The position numbers were made by a program, and so were the translations under genes. From Zea mays (taxonomy: Eukaryota; Streptophyta; Magnoliopsida; Poales; Poaceae), in NCBI RefSeq assembly GCF_902167145.1, contig NC_050098.1:132072207-132136206 (forward strand): 64,000 bases of DNA, read 5' to 3'. This document shows positions 21,061 to 33,052 of this stretch, in pieces (position 1 is the first letter of the stretch; each line of letters starts with the position of its first letter). The notes under the pieces are model-generated. The model was not told the origin of the DNA. It did not search any database and saw only the letters and a program-made list of their open reading frames with translations.

Positions 21061-21530
21061 CCCCCTCTGCGTCAAAATTTTCCTCAGAAAAGTTTTCTAC
21101 TAAAACAACTTTCGTGCTTTTCGACTATATCGATAACAGGATCCTAAAAACGACGAGAGGAACCTTAAACGGCAATGCCGACCGAGCCGAGGGACTCCTA
21201 TGCCTCCGAGATACGGATACCTCACTCATCACCTTCCGCGAAAAGTAACTCATGCACGGATGAGTGATTCTGCTACCGACGAACAAGTCCTAACGCACGA
21301 AACAAGAGGAAAGAAAACGACTTTCGTGGTTTTCGACTACATTGATAACAGAATCCTAAAAACGACGAGAGGAACCTTAAACGGCAAGGCCGACCAAGCC
21401 GAGGGACTCCTACGCCTCTGGGATACGGATACCTCACTCATCACCTTTCGCGAAAAGTAACTCATGCTCGGATAAGCGATTATGCTACCGAACAAGTCCT
21501 AACGCACGAAACAAGAGAAAAGAAAACACA
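21061..21530. repeat. Two tandem copies of a 212-bp unit in the host element
   Basis: AAAACRACTTTCGTG anchors lie at 21102 and 21314. A third diverged copy (anchor 22354) lies on the far side of the antisense exon, with homology at about 22314-22650. The units sit between the facing ends of pol and the antisense exon. Confidence 0.8.
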
Positions 21531-21617
21531 GCTTTATACTCTAACAATAAAAATGTTTAGGCCTCAGTGGCCGCAAAAAAAACATACACACACTTAAAAC
21601 AAACTGTTCCTGCAGGA

Positions 21618-22105
21618 TCAGACATCGGCAGGGGGAGGAGCAGCACCCTCGGCATCGTTTCCACCCTCAGCGGAACCTGGCTCGGCCTCAGACGGCGACA
21701 CGGGCGGAAGGATCTCCACCTCAAAGGAGGAAGCCAGCGCCGCGCTTGGGCCCTCGACGGCCGCGTCAAGCCTCTGGACCTCGACTAAGGCGGCCTCCTC
21801 TTCGTCGGGTAAGCAGTACCCCTCGCTGACCCGCTCTAGATCCACGTCGTAGTGGGAAGCGAGCACGGTGAAGGCCCGCCTAACGCCGTGGTGCAGCGCC
21901 CCACGGAGTCTGCTGCGCACATGGCCGCCCAAGGCCCGCAGGTGACTCTGGGGGAAGCTACCCGAGGGGACGTCGTCGAGGCCAAAGGCCCGGCAGAAAG
22001 CCGAGATAGCGTCGGACATGGCCGTGCGGTCGGCCTCCTTCTGCTCTGCCGCCCAGGCAAGCACCTTGCAATTCTTGACGGACTCGCTAAGAGCTGTCTC
22101 GAACC
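21618..22105 (-). pseudogene. Last exon of the host element's antisense gene
   Basis: The minus-strand frame opens after a T-rich tract and CTGCAG acceptor (exon start 22105) and runs to TGA at 21618-21620. It encodes about 161 residues: an Ala/Glu-rich helical start, a conserved-looking middle (RGALHHGVRRAF, LERVSEGY) and an acidic Pro-rich tail ending in ADV. I recognise it as the C-terminal exon type of antisense genes in Tat elements of grasses, not as a known enzyme. The position (after pol, opposite strand) matches the Grande gene. Upstream exons should lie to the right and have been separated by the Sirevirus and pol-less insertions. Confidence 0.6.
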
Positions 22106-22313
22106 CTGCAGACAGCCGAACAGTATTCTTCAGACACGAGGAGAAGAATGGAGACAAAAAAAAAGTCACAAAGCGGGCAAAACATACCCTTGGCCCGGGC
22201 ACGCTGCTATGAGGCCATGGCTTGGGCAAACCAGGCAGACCCGACGGCCACAGCCAGGCCCTCCGCAAGGGTCCCGGCCCGAGCGGTCGCCTCGGGTCTA
22301 GAAAGAGGGAAGC

Positions 22314-23282
22314 CCCCTCTGTGTCAAAATTTTCCTCGGAAAAGTTTTCCGCCAAAACGACTTTCGTGCCTTTCGACTGCGTCAATGACGGAATCCTAAT
22401 GACGAGCGACAGAGACCTTGAACGGCAAGGCCGACCAAGCCGAGGGACTCCTACGCCTCCGGGATACGGATACCTCACTCATCACCTTCCGCAGAAGGTA
22501 GCTCACGCTCGGATAAGTGATTCTGCTACCGACGAACAAGTCCTAATGCTCGAAACAAGAGGAAAGAAGCACGGCTTTATATACCCAAATGTTCAGGCCT
22601 CAGCAGCCACAAAGAACAAACACACATGCTTAGGGTAACTATGGTATCTAGACTTAGACATCGGCAGCGCCCTCGGCGGTTCTCCCGACCTGCTGCAGAT
22701 GTCTTAGTACTTGAAGCTATTACATCTTGCTCTCAGGCAAGTACCATTACAAACTAGACTCCAGCTCCATTCCCACAGGAATGAAGTACCTCCACACCAG
22801 AGGGGCTGCGAGATAACAAACTCCGAGCGGCTCGCCGGCGACCACTGCACCAGCAGCGACAACGACCTCCACCTCGGGCGGCTAGACAGCTGCAGCGATT
22901 GCCTCAGGGCAAACGCTACTGCGGAAAGGCCCTCGCCCACGTCCCCCTACGAGGGACGAGAACCAACCATTAAAGCCAAAGAGCCGGAGGTCCGGAGTGC
23001 AGGTGGCACTAACGGTCTCGTCGGCGGAGGCAACCGCTTCGGCAGGGGAAGCCTCACCTATGGCGACCACCACCTCAGCACCGACGACAGCGGCCACCTG
23101 CCCACCAACACCGCACCAGCAAACGGCGGCCGCCCCAGTGCGCACCGGCAGGTCCTCACTCCCGTCCTGGCCACAGGAGCAAAGAAGGGACTATCCCAGA
23201 ACACGAACACCGCCCTCACGGCGTACGACGTGTTGTGCGACCTCCCGGTGTAGCCGCCGGCGCGGGAAGGACCTGGACCTGG
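22314..23282 (-). repeat. Degenerate tandem duplicate of the antisense last-exon region
   Basis: 22350-22660 repeats the sequence flanking the exon at 21310-21620. On the minus strand a second copy of the exon end (reading E-G-A-A-D-V-stop) lies near 22660. The remainder, to 23282, is Gly/Ala/Val-rich coding-like sequence without a clear frame. Confidence 0.55.
23278..23282. repeat. Target site duplication of the Sirevirus, left copy
   Basis: CCTGG here recurs at 32227-32231. Confidence 0.95.
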
Positions 23283-24511
23283 TGAAAGGGAAATGTGCCC
23301 TTGGGCCATTTCTAAGTATTTTGGTGATTAAGTGTCAACACAAGTGCTTAGCTGTGAACCAATGCCCATGAATGAACAAAGTGCAAATCTACAACAAAGG
23401 TATGTTTCTAAGTCTTAGTACATTGGTTTTGTGTACTAATATATTTGTCTAAGTGTTAGAAACAGATAGAAGAAGATAAGAGAAGACTTGGCTGTGTACA
23501 GCCAAGGGACTGTTTCGGTCTGGGGCACCGGACTGTCCGGTGGTGCACCGGACAGTGTCCGGTGCGCCAGGCTCCCTCAGCCGAAGAGCCCGCTCTCGGG
23601 AATTTGCTGACGGCGTACGGCTAAAATTCACCGGACTGTCCGGTGAGTCAACGGTCGGCCGAGCCAACGGTCGGCCGCGGAATCTGCGCGCGACACGTGG
23701 TCTGGCCAACGGTCGGAAGGAAGCACCGGACTGTCCGGTGTGCACCGGACTGTCCGGTGCGCCAGATCTGCAACGGTCGGCAATGGTCGGCTGTGCTGTT
23801 TAAGGAAATAAATCGGGCACCGGACAGTGTCCGGTGTGCACCGGACTGTCCGGTGCGCCCGACGACAGAAGGCAAAGATGGCCTTCCAGATTTGTTCTCA
23901 ACGGCTCCTAGCTGCCTTGGGGCTATAAAAGGGACCCCTAGGCGCATGGAGGAGAACACTAAGCAACTCTTGAGCATACTTGATCATCCACACTCAGTCT
24001 TTGCGCATCCGTTTGTGATTCTAAGTGATTCGAGCTCTGTTCTTGTGAGAAACTGTGAGATAGTCTTTGAGCTCGAATTTTGGCTGTGTGTGTGCGTGTT
24101 TCGCTGTGGATTTGTGTGTGTTGCTTCCCTCCCTTACTCCGTGCTTCTTTGTGAATCTTAAGTGTAAGGGCGAGAGACTCCAATTTGTGGAGATTCCTCG
24201 CAAGTGGGATAAAGATAAGCAAGGCAAAATACTGTGGTATTCAAGTGGGTCTTTGGACCGCTTGAGAGGGGTTGATTGCAACCCTCGTCCGTTGGGACGC
24301 CACAACGTGGAGTAGGCAAGTTTTGTACTTGGCCGAACCACGGGATAAATCACCGTGTCTCCTCTGTGTTGAATTCTCTGTGATTGTCGTATTGTGCAAG
24401 ATCTTCTCTTTAGCCACTTGGCAATTATTGTGCTAACCTCTAACAAGTTTTTGTGGCTATAAGTTAAGTTTTTACAGGATCACCTATTCACCCCCCCTCT
24501 AGGTGCTCTCA
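23283..24511 (+). repeat. Sirevirus 5' LTR
   Basis: It starts TGAAAGGG and ends GCTCTCA. TATAAAA is at 23924-23930. Upstream of it, seven copies of a CACCGGAC/GTCCGGTG palindrome lie at about 23526-23860. The palindromes sit in U3 before the TATA box, as published for Sireviruses. Confidence 0.95.
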
Positions 24512-24513
24512 AT

Positions 24514-24526
24514 TGGTATCAGAGCC
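24514..24526 (+). other. Sirevirus primer binding site
   Basis: TGGTATCAGAGCC matches the 3' end complement of plant initiator methionine tRNA and lies two bases past the LTR. Confidence 0.9.
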
Positions 24527-24561
24527 GTTCTCTTCAAGAAAGGGACTAGCCGCCCGAAGAG

Positions 24562-26952
24562 ATGGATCCTAAGGGGAAGGGAATCGTGATCAACGATAAG
24601 GAGAAGGAGTCCTTCGTCAATGAGCTCAAAGATGACAAGCCTAACGACTCCGGCTCGGGTCATAGACGAAAGGAAGGGAAGAAGAAGAAGACGAGGCGCA
24701 TCAAGGAGATCGTCTACTACGACGACAGTGATGAGTCTACTTCTTCCCAAAAGGACGACGACCACAACGACTACGAGCAAAGGAAACCGGTTAATTCTAA
24801 CTTTTCCTTTGACTACTCTCGTATTCCGCAAAGCTCAAATTCACATTTGCTTTCCATTCCACTCTGCAAGCCCCCACACTTTGATGGGGAGGACTACGGA
24901 TTTTGGAGCCACAAAATGCGTAGTCACCTATTTTCTCTCCATCCTAGTATATGGGAGATTGTAGATAGTGGAATGCACTTTAATAGTTCAGATAGTCCTA
25001 TATTCATTAATGAGCAAATCCATAAGAATGCACAAGCTACTACTGTTCTTCTAGCTTCATTGTGCAGGGATGAATATAACAAAGTGAGTGGCTTGGATAA
25101 CGCCAAGCAAATCTGGGATACCCTCAAGATCTCTCATGAGGGAAATGACGCTACCTTGCTCACCAAAATGGAGTTGGTGGAGGGCGAGCTTGGACGGTTC
25201 GCGATGATAAGGGGCGAGGAGCCAACTCAAACATACAACCGGCTCAAGACCCTTATCAACAAAATAAGGAGCTACGGAAGCACGCGATGGACGGACCACG
25301 ACGTCGTCCGACTAATGCTAAGGTCCTTTACCGTTCTTGATCCTCATTTGGTGAATAATATTCGTGAGAATCCCAGGTACACCAAAATGTCGCCCGAAGA
25401 AGTCTTAGGAAAATTCGTCAGCGGGCGAATGATGATCAAGGAGGCAAGATACGTGGACGACGCCTTGAATGGACCGATCAACGAACCACAACCTTTTGCT
25501 CTCAAAGCATCAAGAAGTAAGGAGGCGCTACCTAGCAAGGTGGCACAAATTGAGGCGGTCGGACTTAATGATGAAGAGATGGCTCTCATCATCAAACGCT
25601 TCAAGACGGTGCTAAAGGGTCACAAGGGGCAGCCAAGCAAGACCAAGACGAAGGGAAAGCGCTCATGCTTCAAGTGCGGTAAGATTGGTCATTTTATCGC
25701 TAACTGCCCCGATAATGATAGTGATCAGGAAAAGGGAAACAAGAGGGAAAAGAAGAAGCATTACAAGAAGGCAAAGGGCGAGGCGCATCTAGGCAAGGAG
25801 TGGGACTCGGATTGCTCCTCTTCCGACTCCGACAATGAAGGACTCGCCGCCACCGCCTTCAACAAATCAACCCTCTTCCCCAACGAGCGTCACACATGCC
25901 TTATGGCAAAGGAGAAGAAGGTATGTACTCGCAACTCTACCTATGCTTCTTCAAGTGAGGACGAATCTAGTGATGAGGATGAAGTAGATTATTCATGTTT
26001 GTTCAAGGGCTTAGATAGATCTAAGATAGACAAAATTAATGAATTAATTGATGCCTTGAATGAAAAGAATATACTTTTAGAAAAGCAAGAGGATTTGTTG
26101 TATGAAGAACATGATAAGTTTGTAGAGGCTCAAAAATCCCTTGCATTAGAAATTAAGAGGAATGAAATGCTTGCTTGTGAAGTGTCAACATGCCATGATT
26201 CTATTTCTAACTTAAAGAGCATAAACGATGATTTAAATGCTAAACTAGTAGAAGCAAATAAATCCAACTCTTGTGTTAAATATGTTGAAATTTGCACTAG
26301 GTGTAAGGATATTGATATTAATGCTTGTAGCGAACACTTAATTTCTATTTCAAAATTGAATGATGAATTAGCTAGTCTTAATGCTCAACTTAAGACTAGC
26401 AAGAGTAATTTTGATAAACTAAAATTTGCTAGGGATGCCTACACGGTTGGTAGACACCCCTCAATTAAGGATGGGCTTGGCTTCAAGAGGGAAGCCAAGA
26501 ACTTAACAAGCCATAAGGCTCCCATTTCCACTAAGGAGAAAGGGAAGGCCCCTATGGCTACTAGTGCTAAAAAGAACCATGCCTTTTTATATCATGATAG
26601 GAGACAAACTAGAAATGCTTATAAGAGTTATAATGAGTACGATGATTTTTCTCATGCTATGTTTGCCTCTAGCTCTTCATATGTGCATGATAGAAATGTT
26701 TGTAGAAGGGATGTTGTTCATAATATGCCTAGGAGAAATGTTGTTAATATTCCTAGGAAAGTTAATGAGCCTTCTACAATATATCATGCTTTGAATGCTT
26801 CCTTTGCAATTTGTAGAAAGGATAGAAAGGTAATTGCTAGGAAGTTAGGGGCAAGATGCAAGGGAGACAAAACTTGCATTTGGGTCCCTAAGAATATTTG
26901 TGCTAACCTTGTAGGACCCAACATGAGTTGGGTACCTAAGTCCCAAGCCTAA
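24562..26952 (+). CDS. gag: Sirevirus Gag, 796 aa
   Basis: The ORF starts at the first ATG after the primer site. The order is a Lys/Asp-rich N-terminus, a UBN2/retrotran_gag-like capsid domain at about residues 95-330, and a zinc knuckle C-X2-C-X4-H-X4-C beginning at residue 369 (25666). A basic patch, an acidic Ser/Asp stretch and a long coiled-coil-rich C-terminal extension follow. The length is typical of the long Gag of Sireviruses. There is no internal stop. It ends with TAA at 26950-26952, one frame away from pol, with which it overlaps. Confidence 0.9.
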   Translation: MDPKGKGIVINDKEKESFVNELKDDKPNDSGSGHRRKEGKKKKTRRIKEIVYYDDSDESTSSQKDDDHNDYEQRKPVNSNFSFDYSRIPQSSNSHLLSIPLCKPPHFDGEDYGFWSHKMRSHLFSLHPSIWEIVDSGMHFNSSDSPIFINEQIHKNAQATTVLLASLCRDEYNKVSGLDNAKQIWDTLKISHEGNDATLLTKMELVEGELGRFAMIRGEEPTQTYNRLKTLINKIRSYGSTRWTDHDVVRLMLRSFTVLDPHLVNNIRENPRYTKMSPEEVLGKFVSGRMMIKEARYVDDALNGPINEPQPFALKASRSKEALPSKVAQIEAVGLNDEEMALIIKRFKTVLKGHKGQPSKTKTKGKRSCFKCGKIGHFIANCPDNDSDQEKGNKREKKKHYKKAKGEAHLGKEWDSDCSSSDSDNEGLAATAFNKSTLFPNERHTCLMAKEKKVCTRNSTYASSSEDESSDEDEVDYSCLFKGLDRSKIDKINELIDALNEKNILLEKQEDLLYEEHDKFVEAQKSLALEIKRNEMLACEVSTCHDSISNLKSINDDLNAKLVEANKSNSCVKYVEICTRCKDIDINACSEHLISISKLNDELASLNAQLKTSKSNFDKLKFARDAYTVGRHPSIKDGLGFKREAKNLTSHKAPISTKEKGKAPMATSAKKNHAFLYHDRRQTRNAYKSYNEYDDFSHAMFASSSSYVHDRNVCRRDVVHNMPRRNVVNIPRKVNEPSTIYHALNASFAICRKDRKVIARKLGARCKGDKTCIWVPKNICANLVGPNMSWVPKSQA

Positions 26953-29900
26953 ATTTTCCTTGCAGGTTTATGCATCCGGGGGTTCAAGCTGGATTATTGA
27001 TAGCGGATGCACAAACCATATGACGGGGGAGAAGAAGATGTTCACCTCCTACGTCAAGAATAAGGATTCCCAAGATTCAATTATATTCGGTGATGGGAAT
27101 CAAGGCAAGGTAAAAGGGTTAGGTAAAATTGCGATTTCTAATGAGCATTCTATCTCTAATGTATTTTTAGTAGAAAGTCTTGGATATAATTTGCTATCTG
27201 TTAGTCAATTATGTCATATGGGGTATAACTGTCTATTTACAAATGTAGATGTGTCTGTCTTTAGAAGAAGTGATGGTTCACTAGCTTTTAAGGGTGTATT
27301 AGACGGCAAACTTTATTTAGTTGATTTTGCAAAAGAAGAGGCCAGTCTAGATGCATGCTTAATAGCTAAGACTAGCATGGGCTGGCTGTGGCATCGCCGC
27401 TTAGCACATGTGGGGATGAAGAACCTTCACAAGCTTCTAAAGGGAGAACACGTGATAGGTTTGACTAACGTGCATTTCGAAAAAGATAGACCTTGTGCAG
27501 CTTGTCAAGCAGGTAAACAAGTGGGAGGAGCGCATCACAGCAAGAACGTGATGACCACTTCAAGACCCCTGGAGCTGCTGCATATGGACCTCTTCGGACC
27601 TGTCGCCTATCTGAGCATAGGAGGGAGTAAGTATGGTTTAGTTATTGTTGATGATTTTTCCCGCTTCACTTGGGTGTTCTTTTTGCAGGATAAGTCTGAA
27701 ACCCAAGGGACCCTCAAGCGCTTCCTCAGGAGAGCTCAAAATGAGTTTGAGCTCAAGGTGAAGAAGATAAGGAGCGACAACGGGTCCGAATTCAAGAACC
27801 TTCAAGTAGAGGAATTCCTTGAGGAGGAAGGGATCAAGCACGAGTTCTCCGCTCCCTACACACCACAGCAAAATGGTGTGGTAGAGAGGAAGAACAGGAC
27901 GCTAATCGATATGGCAAGGACAATGCTTGGAGAATTCAAGACCCCCGAGTGTTTCTGGTCGGAAGCCGTGAACACGGCTTGCCACGCCATCAACAGGGTC
28001 TACCTTCATCGCCTCCTCAAGAAGACTTCGTATGAGCTTCTAACCGGTAACAAACCCAATGTATCTTATTTTCGTGTATTTGGGAGCAAGTGCTACATTC
28101 TAGTGAAGAAAGGTAGAAATTCTAAGTTTGCTCCCAAAGCTGTAGAAGGGTTTTTGTTAGGTTATGACTCAAATACAAAGGCGTATAGAGTCTTCAACAA
28201 ATCATCGGGTTTGGTTGAAGTCTCTAGCGACGTTGTATTTGATGAGACTAATGGCTCTCCAAGAGAGCAAGTTGTTGATTGTGATGATGTAGATGAAGAA
28301 GATGTTCCGACGGCAGCTATACGGACCATGGCGATTGGAGAAGTACGGCCACAGGAACAAGATGAACGAGATCAACCTTCTTCCTCAACTATGGTGCAAC
28401 TCCCAACCGAAGATGACGAACAGGTACCTCAAGTGGAGGCGCTTGATCAAGGGGGAGCACAAGGTGATCAAGTGATGGAGGAAGAAGCGCTACCGGCACC
28501 TCCAACCCAAGTTCGAGCGATGATTCAAAGGGATCATCCCGTCGACCAAATTCTGGGTGACATTAGCAAGGGAGTAACTACTCGATCTCGATTAGTTAAT
28601 TTTTGTGAGCATTACTCCTTTGTCTCTTCTATTGAGCCTTTCAGGGTAGAGGAGGCCTTGCTAGATCCGGACTGGGTATTGGCCATGCAGGAGGAGCTCA
28701 ACAACTTTAAGAGAAATGAAGTTTGGACGCTGGTGCCTCGTCCGAAGCAAAATGTTGTGGGAACCAAGTGGGTGTTCCGCAACAAACAGGATGAACACGG
28801 GGTGGTGACAAGAAACAAGGCTCGACTTGTGGCAAAAGGTTATGCCCAAGTCGCAGGTTTGGACTTTGAGGAGACTTTCGCTCCTGTGGCTAGGCTAGAG
28901 TCAATTCGTATCTTGCTAGCATATGCCGCTCACCATTCTTTCAGGTTGTACCAAATGGATGTGAAGAGCGCTTTCCTCAACGGGCCAATCAAGAAGGAAG
29001 TGTACGTAGAGCAACCCCCTGGCTTCGAGGATGAACGGTACCCCGACCACGTGTGTAAGCTCTCTAAGGCGCTCTATGGACTTAAGCAAGCCCCAAGAGC
29101 ATGGTATGAATGCCTCAGAGACTTTTTAATTGCTAATGCTTTCAAGGTTGGGAAAGCCGATCCAACTCTTTTTACAAAGACATGTGATGGTGATTTGTTT
29201 GTGTGCCAAATTTATGTCGATGACATAATATTTGGTTCTACTAACCAAAAGTCTTGTGAAGAGTTTAGCAGGGTGATGACGCAGAAATTCGAGATGTCGA
29301 TGATGGGCGAGTTGAACTACTTCCTTGGGTTCCAAGTGAAGCAACTCAAGGACGGCACCTTCATCTCCCAAACGAAGTACACGCAAGATCTGCTAAAGCG
29401 GTTTGGGATGAAGGACGCCAAGCCCGCAAAGACTCCGATGGGGACCGACGGACACACCGACCTCAACAAAGGAGGTAAGTCCGTTGATCAAAAAGCATAC
29501 CGGTCAATGATAGGTTCTTTGCTTTACTTATGTGCTAGTAGACCGGATATTATGCTTAGCGTATGCATGTGTGCTAGATTTCAATCCGATCCTAAGGAGT
29601 GTCACTTAGTGGCGGTGAAGCGAATTCTTAGATATTTGGTTGCTACGCCTTGCTTCGGGCTCTGGTATCCAAAGGGGTCTACCTTTGACTTAGTTGGATA
29701 CTCAGATTCCGACTATGCTGGATGTAAGGTCGATAGGAAGAGTACATCGGGGACGTGCCAATTCTTAGGAAGGTCCCTGGTGTCATGGAACTCTAAGAAA
29801 CAAACATCCGTTGCCCTATCCACCGCTGAGGCCGAGTACGTTGCCGCAGGTCAATGTTGCGCGCAACTACTTTGGATGAGGCAAACCCTTCGGGACTTTG

Positions 29901-30166
29901 GCTACAATCTGAGCAAAGTCCCACTCCTATGTGACAATGAGAGTGCTATCCGCATGGCGGAGAATCCTGTTGAGCACAGCCGCACAAAGCACATAGACAT
30001 CCGGCATCACTTTTTGAGAGACCACCAGCAAAAGGGAGATATCGAAGTGTTTCATGTTAGCACCGAGAACCAGCTAGCCGATATCTTCACTAAGCCTCTA
30101 GATGAGAAGACCTTTTGCAGGTTGCGTAGTGAGCTAAATGTCATAGATTCGCGGAACCTGGATTGA
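26927..30166 (+). CDS. pol: Sirevirus Pol (protease, integrase, RT, RNase H)
   Basis: It lies in the +1 frame relative to gag. The frame is open from 26927 but has no ATG near its start, so it must be reached by frameshifting or another recoding. The copia order is seen: protease ([10 protein letters not shown] near 26995), integrase with H-H-C-C and D (LHMDLFGP), D (IRSDNGSEF), E ([10 protein letters not shown]), a variable acidic linker, RT with YVDDIIFG near 29215, and RNase H (SDSDYAGC). The full-length domain set has no internal stop. No envelope-like ORF follows. Confidence 0.92.
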   Translation, partial: VGYLSPKPKFSLQVYASGGSSWIIDSGCTNHMTGEKKMFTSYVKNKDSQDSIIFGDGNQGKVKGLGKIAISNEHSISNVFLVESLGYNLLSVSQLCHMGYNCLFTNVDVSVFRRSDGSLAFKGVLDGKLYLVDFAKEEASLDACLIAKTSMGWLWHRRLAHVGMKNLHKLLKGEHVIGLTNVHFEKDRPCAACQAGKQVGGAHHSKNVMTTSRPLELLHMDLFGPVAYLSIGGSKYGLVIVDDFSRFTWVFFLQDKSETQGTLKRFLRRAQNEFELKVKKIRSDNGSEFKNLQVEEFLEEEGIKHEFSAPYTPQQNGVVERKNRTLIDMARTMLGEFKTPECFWSEAVNTACHAINRVYLHRLLKKTSYELLTGNKPNVSYFRVFGSKCYILVKKGRNSKFAPKAVEGFLLGYDSNTKAYRVFNKSSGLVEVSSDVVFDETNGSPREQVVDCDDVDEEDVPTAAIRTMAIGEVRPQEQDERDQPSSSTMVQLPTEDDEQVPQVEALDQGGAQGDQVMEEEALPAPPTQVRAMIQRDHPVDQILGDISKGVTTRSRLVNFCEHYSFVSSIEPFRVEEALLDPDWVLAMQEELNNFKRNEVWTLVPRPKQNVVGTKWVFRNKQDEHGVVTRNKARLVAKGYAQVAGLDFEETFAPVARLESIRILLAYAAHHSFRLYQMDVKSAFLNGPIKKEVYVEQPPGFEDERYPDHVCKLSKALYGLKQAPRAWYECLRDFLIANAFKVGKADPTLFTKTCDGDLFVCQIYVDDIIFGSTNQKSCEEFSRVMTQKFEMSMMGELNYFLGFQVKQLKDGTFISQTKYTQDLLKRFGMKDAKPAKTPMGTDGHTDLNKGGKSVDQKAYRSMIGSLLYLCASRPDIMLSVCMCARFQSDPKECHLVAVKRILRYLVATPCFGLWYPKGSTFDLVGYSDSDYAGCKVDRKSTSGTCQFLGRSLVSWNSKKQTSVALSTAEAEYVAAGQCCAQLLWMRQTLRDFGYNLSKVPLLCDNESAIRMAENPVEHSRTKHIDIRHHFLRDHQQKGDIEVFHVSTENQLADIFTKPLDEKTFCRLRSELNVIDSRNLD

Positions 30167-30973
30167 ATTGTAGCATACATGTACTTATGCTTTTGATCAT
30201 GTTCCTTTTTGCATTTTGTTGCTTATTATGGTGCTCAAGTTGTACAAACACTCCATGGACCTCACAAGTCCGTTGCAAAGTGATGCACATGTTTAGGGGG
30301 AGATGTGTTACAACTTGACCCTTTGAGACTAACCATGTGCTTGAGTTTGATAATTTAGTCTCGAAGGAGGATTGAAAGGGAAAAGGTGGACTTGGACCAT
30401 GAAAGACTTCCACTGCACTCCGATGAGAGGGTAACTAATTCCAAGTTCATCTCATGAAATCTTATTGCCATTTGCTCTTAATTGAAGACTTTGGTGAGGC
30501 AATGGGGTTAAAAGGCCAAAATTGATCCCGTTTTGGTGCTTGATGCCAAAGGGGGAGAAAATAAAGGCCAAAGTAATAAATGGATCAGCTACCACTTGAG
30601 AGATTTTGAAAATAGTAGAATAAAGTTTATGTGAGTTTTTGTTTTGTCAAAAGCTTTTATTGTCTCTTATTGTCTCTATTGTCAAAAGTTGGCTTCTTGT
30701 GGGGAGAAGTGTTGATTATGGGAAATAGGGGGAGTTTTTGAAATCCTTGATCAATCTCTTTTGGAATGACTCTCTTTATGCCTCAACATGTGTGTTTGAC
30801 ATAGAAATAGAGATTTGAGTTTGATTTGCAAAAACAAACCAAGTGGTGGCAAAGGATGATCCATATATGCCAAAATTGAATCAAAACCAATTTGAGTTTT
30901 TATTTGAAGTGATTTTGCACTTGTTCTAGTTGCTTTATGTTGTGTTGGCATAAATCACCAAAAAGGGGGAGAT
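30167..30973 (+). other. Sirevirus 3' noncoding region with repeated polypurine tracts
   Basis: GGGGGAGA-type purine tracts occur at about 30295, 30551, 30727 and immediately before the LTR at 30959-30973. The last is the primer for plus-strand synthesis. Multiple upstream tracts are a published signature of Sireviruses. No gene is seen. Confidence 0.8.
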
Positions 30974-32226
30974 TGAAAGGGAAATGTGCCCTTGGGCCAT
31001 TTCTAAGTATTTTGGTGATTAAGTGTCAACACAAGTGCTTAGCTGTGAACCAATGCCCATGAATGAACAAAGTGCAAATCTACAACAAAGGTATGTTTCT
31101 AAGTCTTAGTACATTGGTTTTGTGTACTAATATATTTGTCTAAGTGTTAGAAATAGATAGAAGAAGATAAGAGAAGACTTGGCTGTGTACAGCCAAGGGA
31201 CTGTTTCGGTCTGGGGCACCGGACTGTCCGGTGGTGCACCGGACAGTGTCCGGTGGTGCACCGGACAGTGTCCGGTGCGCCAGGCTCCCTCGGCCGAAGA
31301 GCCCGCTCTCGGGAATTTGCTGACGGCGTACGGCTAAAATTCACCGGACTGTCCGGTGAGTCAACGGTCGGCCGAGCCAACGGTCGGCCGCGGAATCTGC
31401 GCGCGACACGTGGTCTGGCCAACGGTCGGAAGGAAGCACCGGACTGTCCGGTGTGCACCGGACTGTCCGGTGCGCCAGATCTGCAACGGTCGGCAACGGT
31501 CGGCTGTGCTGTTTAAGGAAATAAATCGGGCACCGGACAGTGTCCGGTGTGCACCGGACTGTCCGGTGCGCCCGACGACAGAAGGCAAAGATGGCCTTCC
31601 AGATTTGTTCTCAACGGCTCCTAGCTGCCTTGGGGCTATAAAAGGGACCCCTAGGCGCATGGAGGAGAACACTAAGCAACTCTTGAGCATACTTGATCAT
31701 CCACACTCAGTCTTTGCGCATCCGTTTGTGATTCTAAGTGATTCGAGCTCTGTTCTTGTGAGAAACTGTGAGATAGTCTTTGAGCTCGAATTTTGGCTGT
31801 GTGTGTGCGCGTTTCGCTGTGGATTTGTGTGTGTTGCTTCCCTCCCTTACTCCGTGCTTCTTTGTGAATCTTAAGTGTAAGGGCGAGAGACTCCAATTTG
31901 TGGAGATTCCTCGCAAGTGGGATAAAGATAAGCAAGGCAAAATACTGTGGTATTCAAGTGGGTCTTTGGACCGCTTGAGAGGGGTTGATTGCAACCCTCG
32001 TCCGTTGGGACGCCACAACGTGGAGTAGGCAAGTTTTGTACTTGGCCGAACCACGGGATAAATCACCGTGTCTCCTCTGTGTTGAATTCTCTGTGATTGT
32101 CGTATTGTGCAAGATCTTCTCTTTAGCCACTTGGCAATTATTGTGCTAACCTCTAACAAGTTTTTGTGGCTATAAGTTAAGTTTTTACAGGATCACCTAT
32201 TCACCCCCCCCCTCTAGGTGCTCTCA
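30974..32226 (+). repeat. Sirevirus 3' LTR
   Basis: 1253 bp, TATAAAA at 31637-31643. It differs from the 5' LTR mainly by a 22-bp tandem duplication near 31231-31275 that adds an eighth palindrome. It is followed by CCTGG. Confidence 0.95.
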
Positions 32227-33030
32227 CCTGGCCGGCCCGCACACGGCGCAACCGACACCTGTGCGGCAGACGGGCAGCCACGCTCCGCCCCAGTGGTAGG
32301 AGGCGGCACCGGAAGCAGCACCAGAGCCGCTCAGGCCGGGGAGCCAGACACGCGACAGCTGACAGCGCCACAGACGGCGAACGCCCTTCTCCCCCGAACA
32401 TTGAGGGAAGGAGAGGGCCGCTGCCCAAGCAGAGGCGGGACCCAACTCGGCGCGCCCTCCTCCCCAGCTCGGATGATGAACATCCTTGAAGCTGAGGGCA
32501 GGGGGGAGGCCACGGCCCGGCTCGCTCTTCCCCACCACGAGGCCTACAGTCATCATCCTGGGTGACCGCCGGCGGGGACTGCAGCCGGGCTGCATGATAA
32601 AAATCCTTGAAGCCGAGCGATGACTGAAGAGCGCCAACCCCCACGAGGTTGCGGCCCTCCAACAGCAGCAAGAAGAGGGCAACACAGGTGCACCCCATCT
32701 AGGGGCTCGGAAGGTGGAAAGCCGCGATGGATGCGAGGAGTGTGAAGGCATGGCTACCGCCCGGGGGGTCGATCCTTTTTAAAGGCAGTCCTCCTCACTC
32801 GCACCCCCAAGCGTCACGGGCAAAGTCTCCACCGACGTGCTCTAGGGTTCCCACCCTATGACACGGGGGCTGGGTCCCACACGTCATGCGAGCTGACCCG
32901 AAACGCGAAGAAGGCAAACCACCACGCAAGAAGCATGCAATCGCACCACGGTTGTGCACCCTTTTGGCTTCGTCGCATCCGGCGGTCCAGCATGGAGGCC
33001 CGGGCCCACATGTCATGTAACCGACGCGCC
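32227..33030. other. Host element 3' region, fragment
   Basis: GC-rich sequence between the Sirevirus and the pol-less element. Minus-strand frames at 32751-32224 and 32698-32201 are open and Ala/Arg-rich, with two related stretches (SFKDVHHPSW and GFKDFYHAAR), so it may hold a remnant of upstream antisense exons. I cannot identify a domain. Confidence 0.45.
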
Positions 33031-33052
33031 GGTTACTACGTGCAAGGAAACC

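Larger units (their letters stand above)
23283..32226 (+). mobile_element. Opie/Ji-type Sirevirus (Ty1/copia), 8.94 kb, structurally complete
   Basis: It has LTRs of 1229 and 1253 bp, an exact CCTGG duplication, an initiator-Met-type primer site, long open gag and pol frames and a polypurine tract. By eye the LTRs differ by four substitutions, a 22-bp tandem duplication and two extra Cs in a C-run. The insertion is therefore recent and the element may be competent. The LTR sequence and CACCGGAC/GTCCGGTG palindromes are those of maize Opie/Ji as I remember them. Confidence 0.95.

Noticed and set aside
22711..23253. 180-aa plus-strand open frame
   Set aside because: It has no domain, and it overlaps the minus-strand duplicated exon region, which explains the open reading by composition.
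23449..24446. Open frames in the Sirevirus LTRs on both strands (also 31147-32159)
   Set aside because: They arise from palindrome repeats and are duplicated in both LTRs; no coding evidence.
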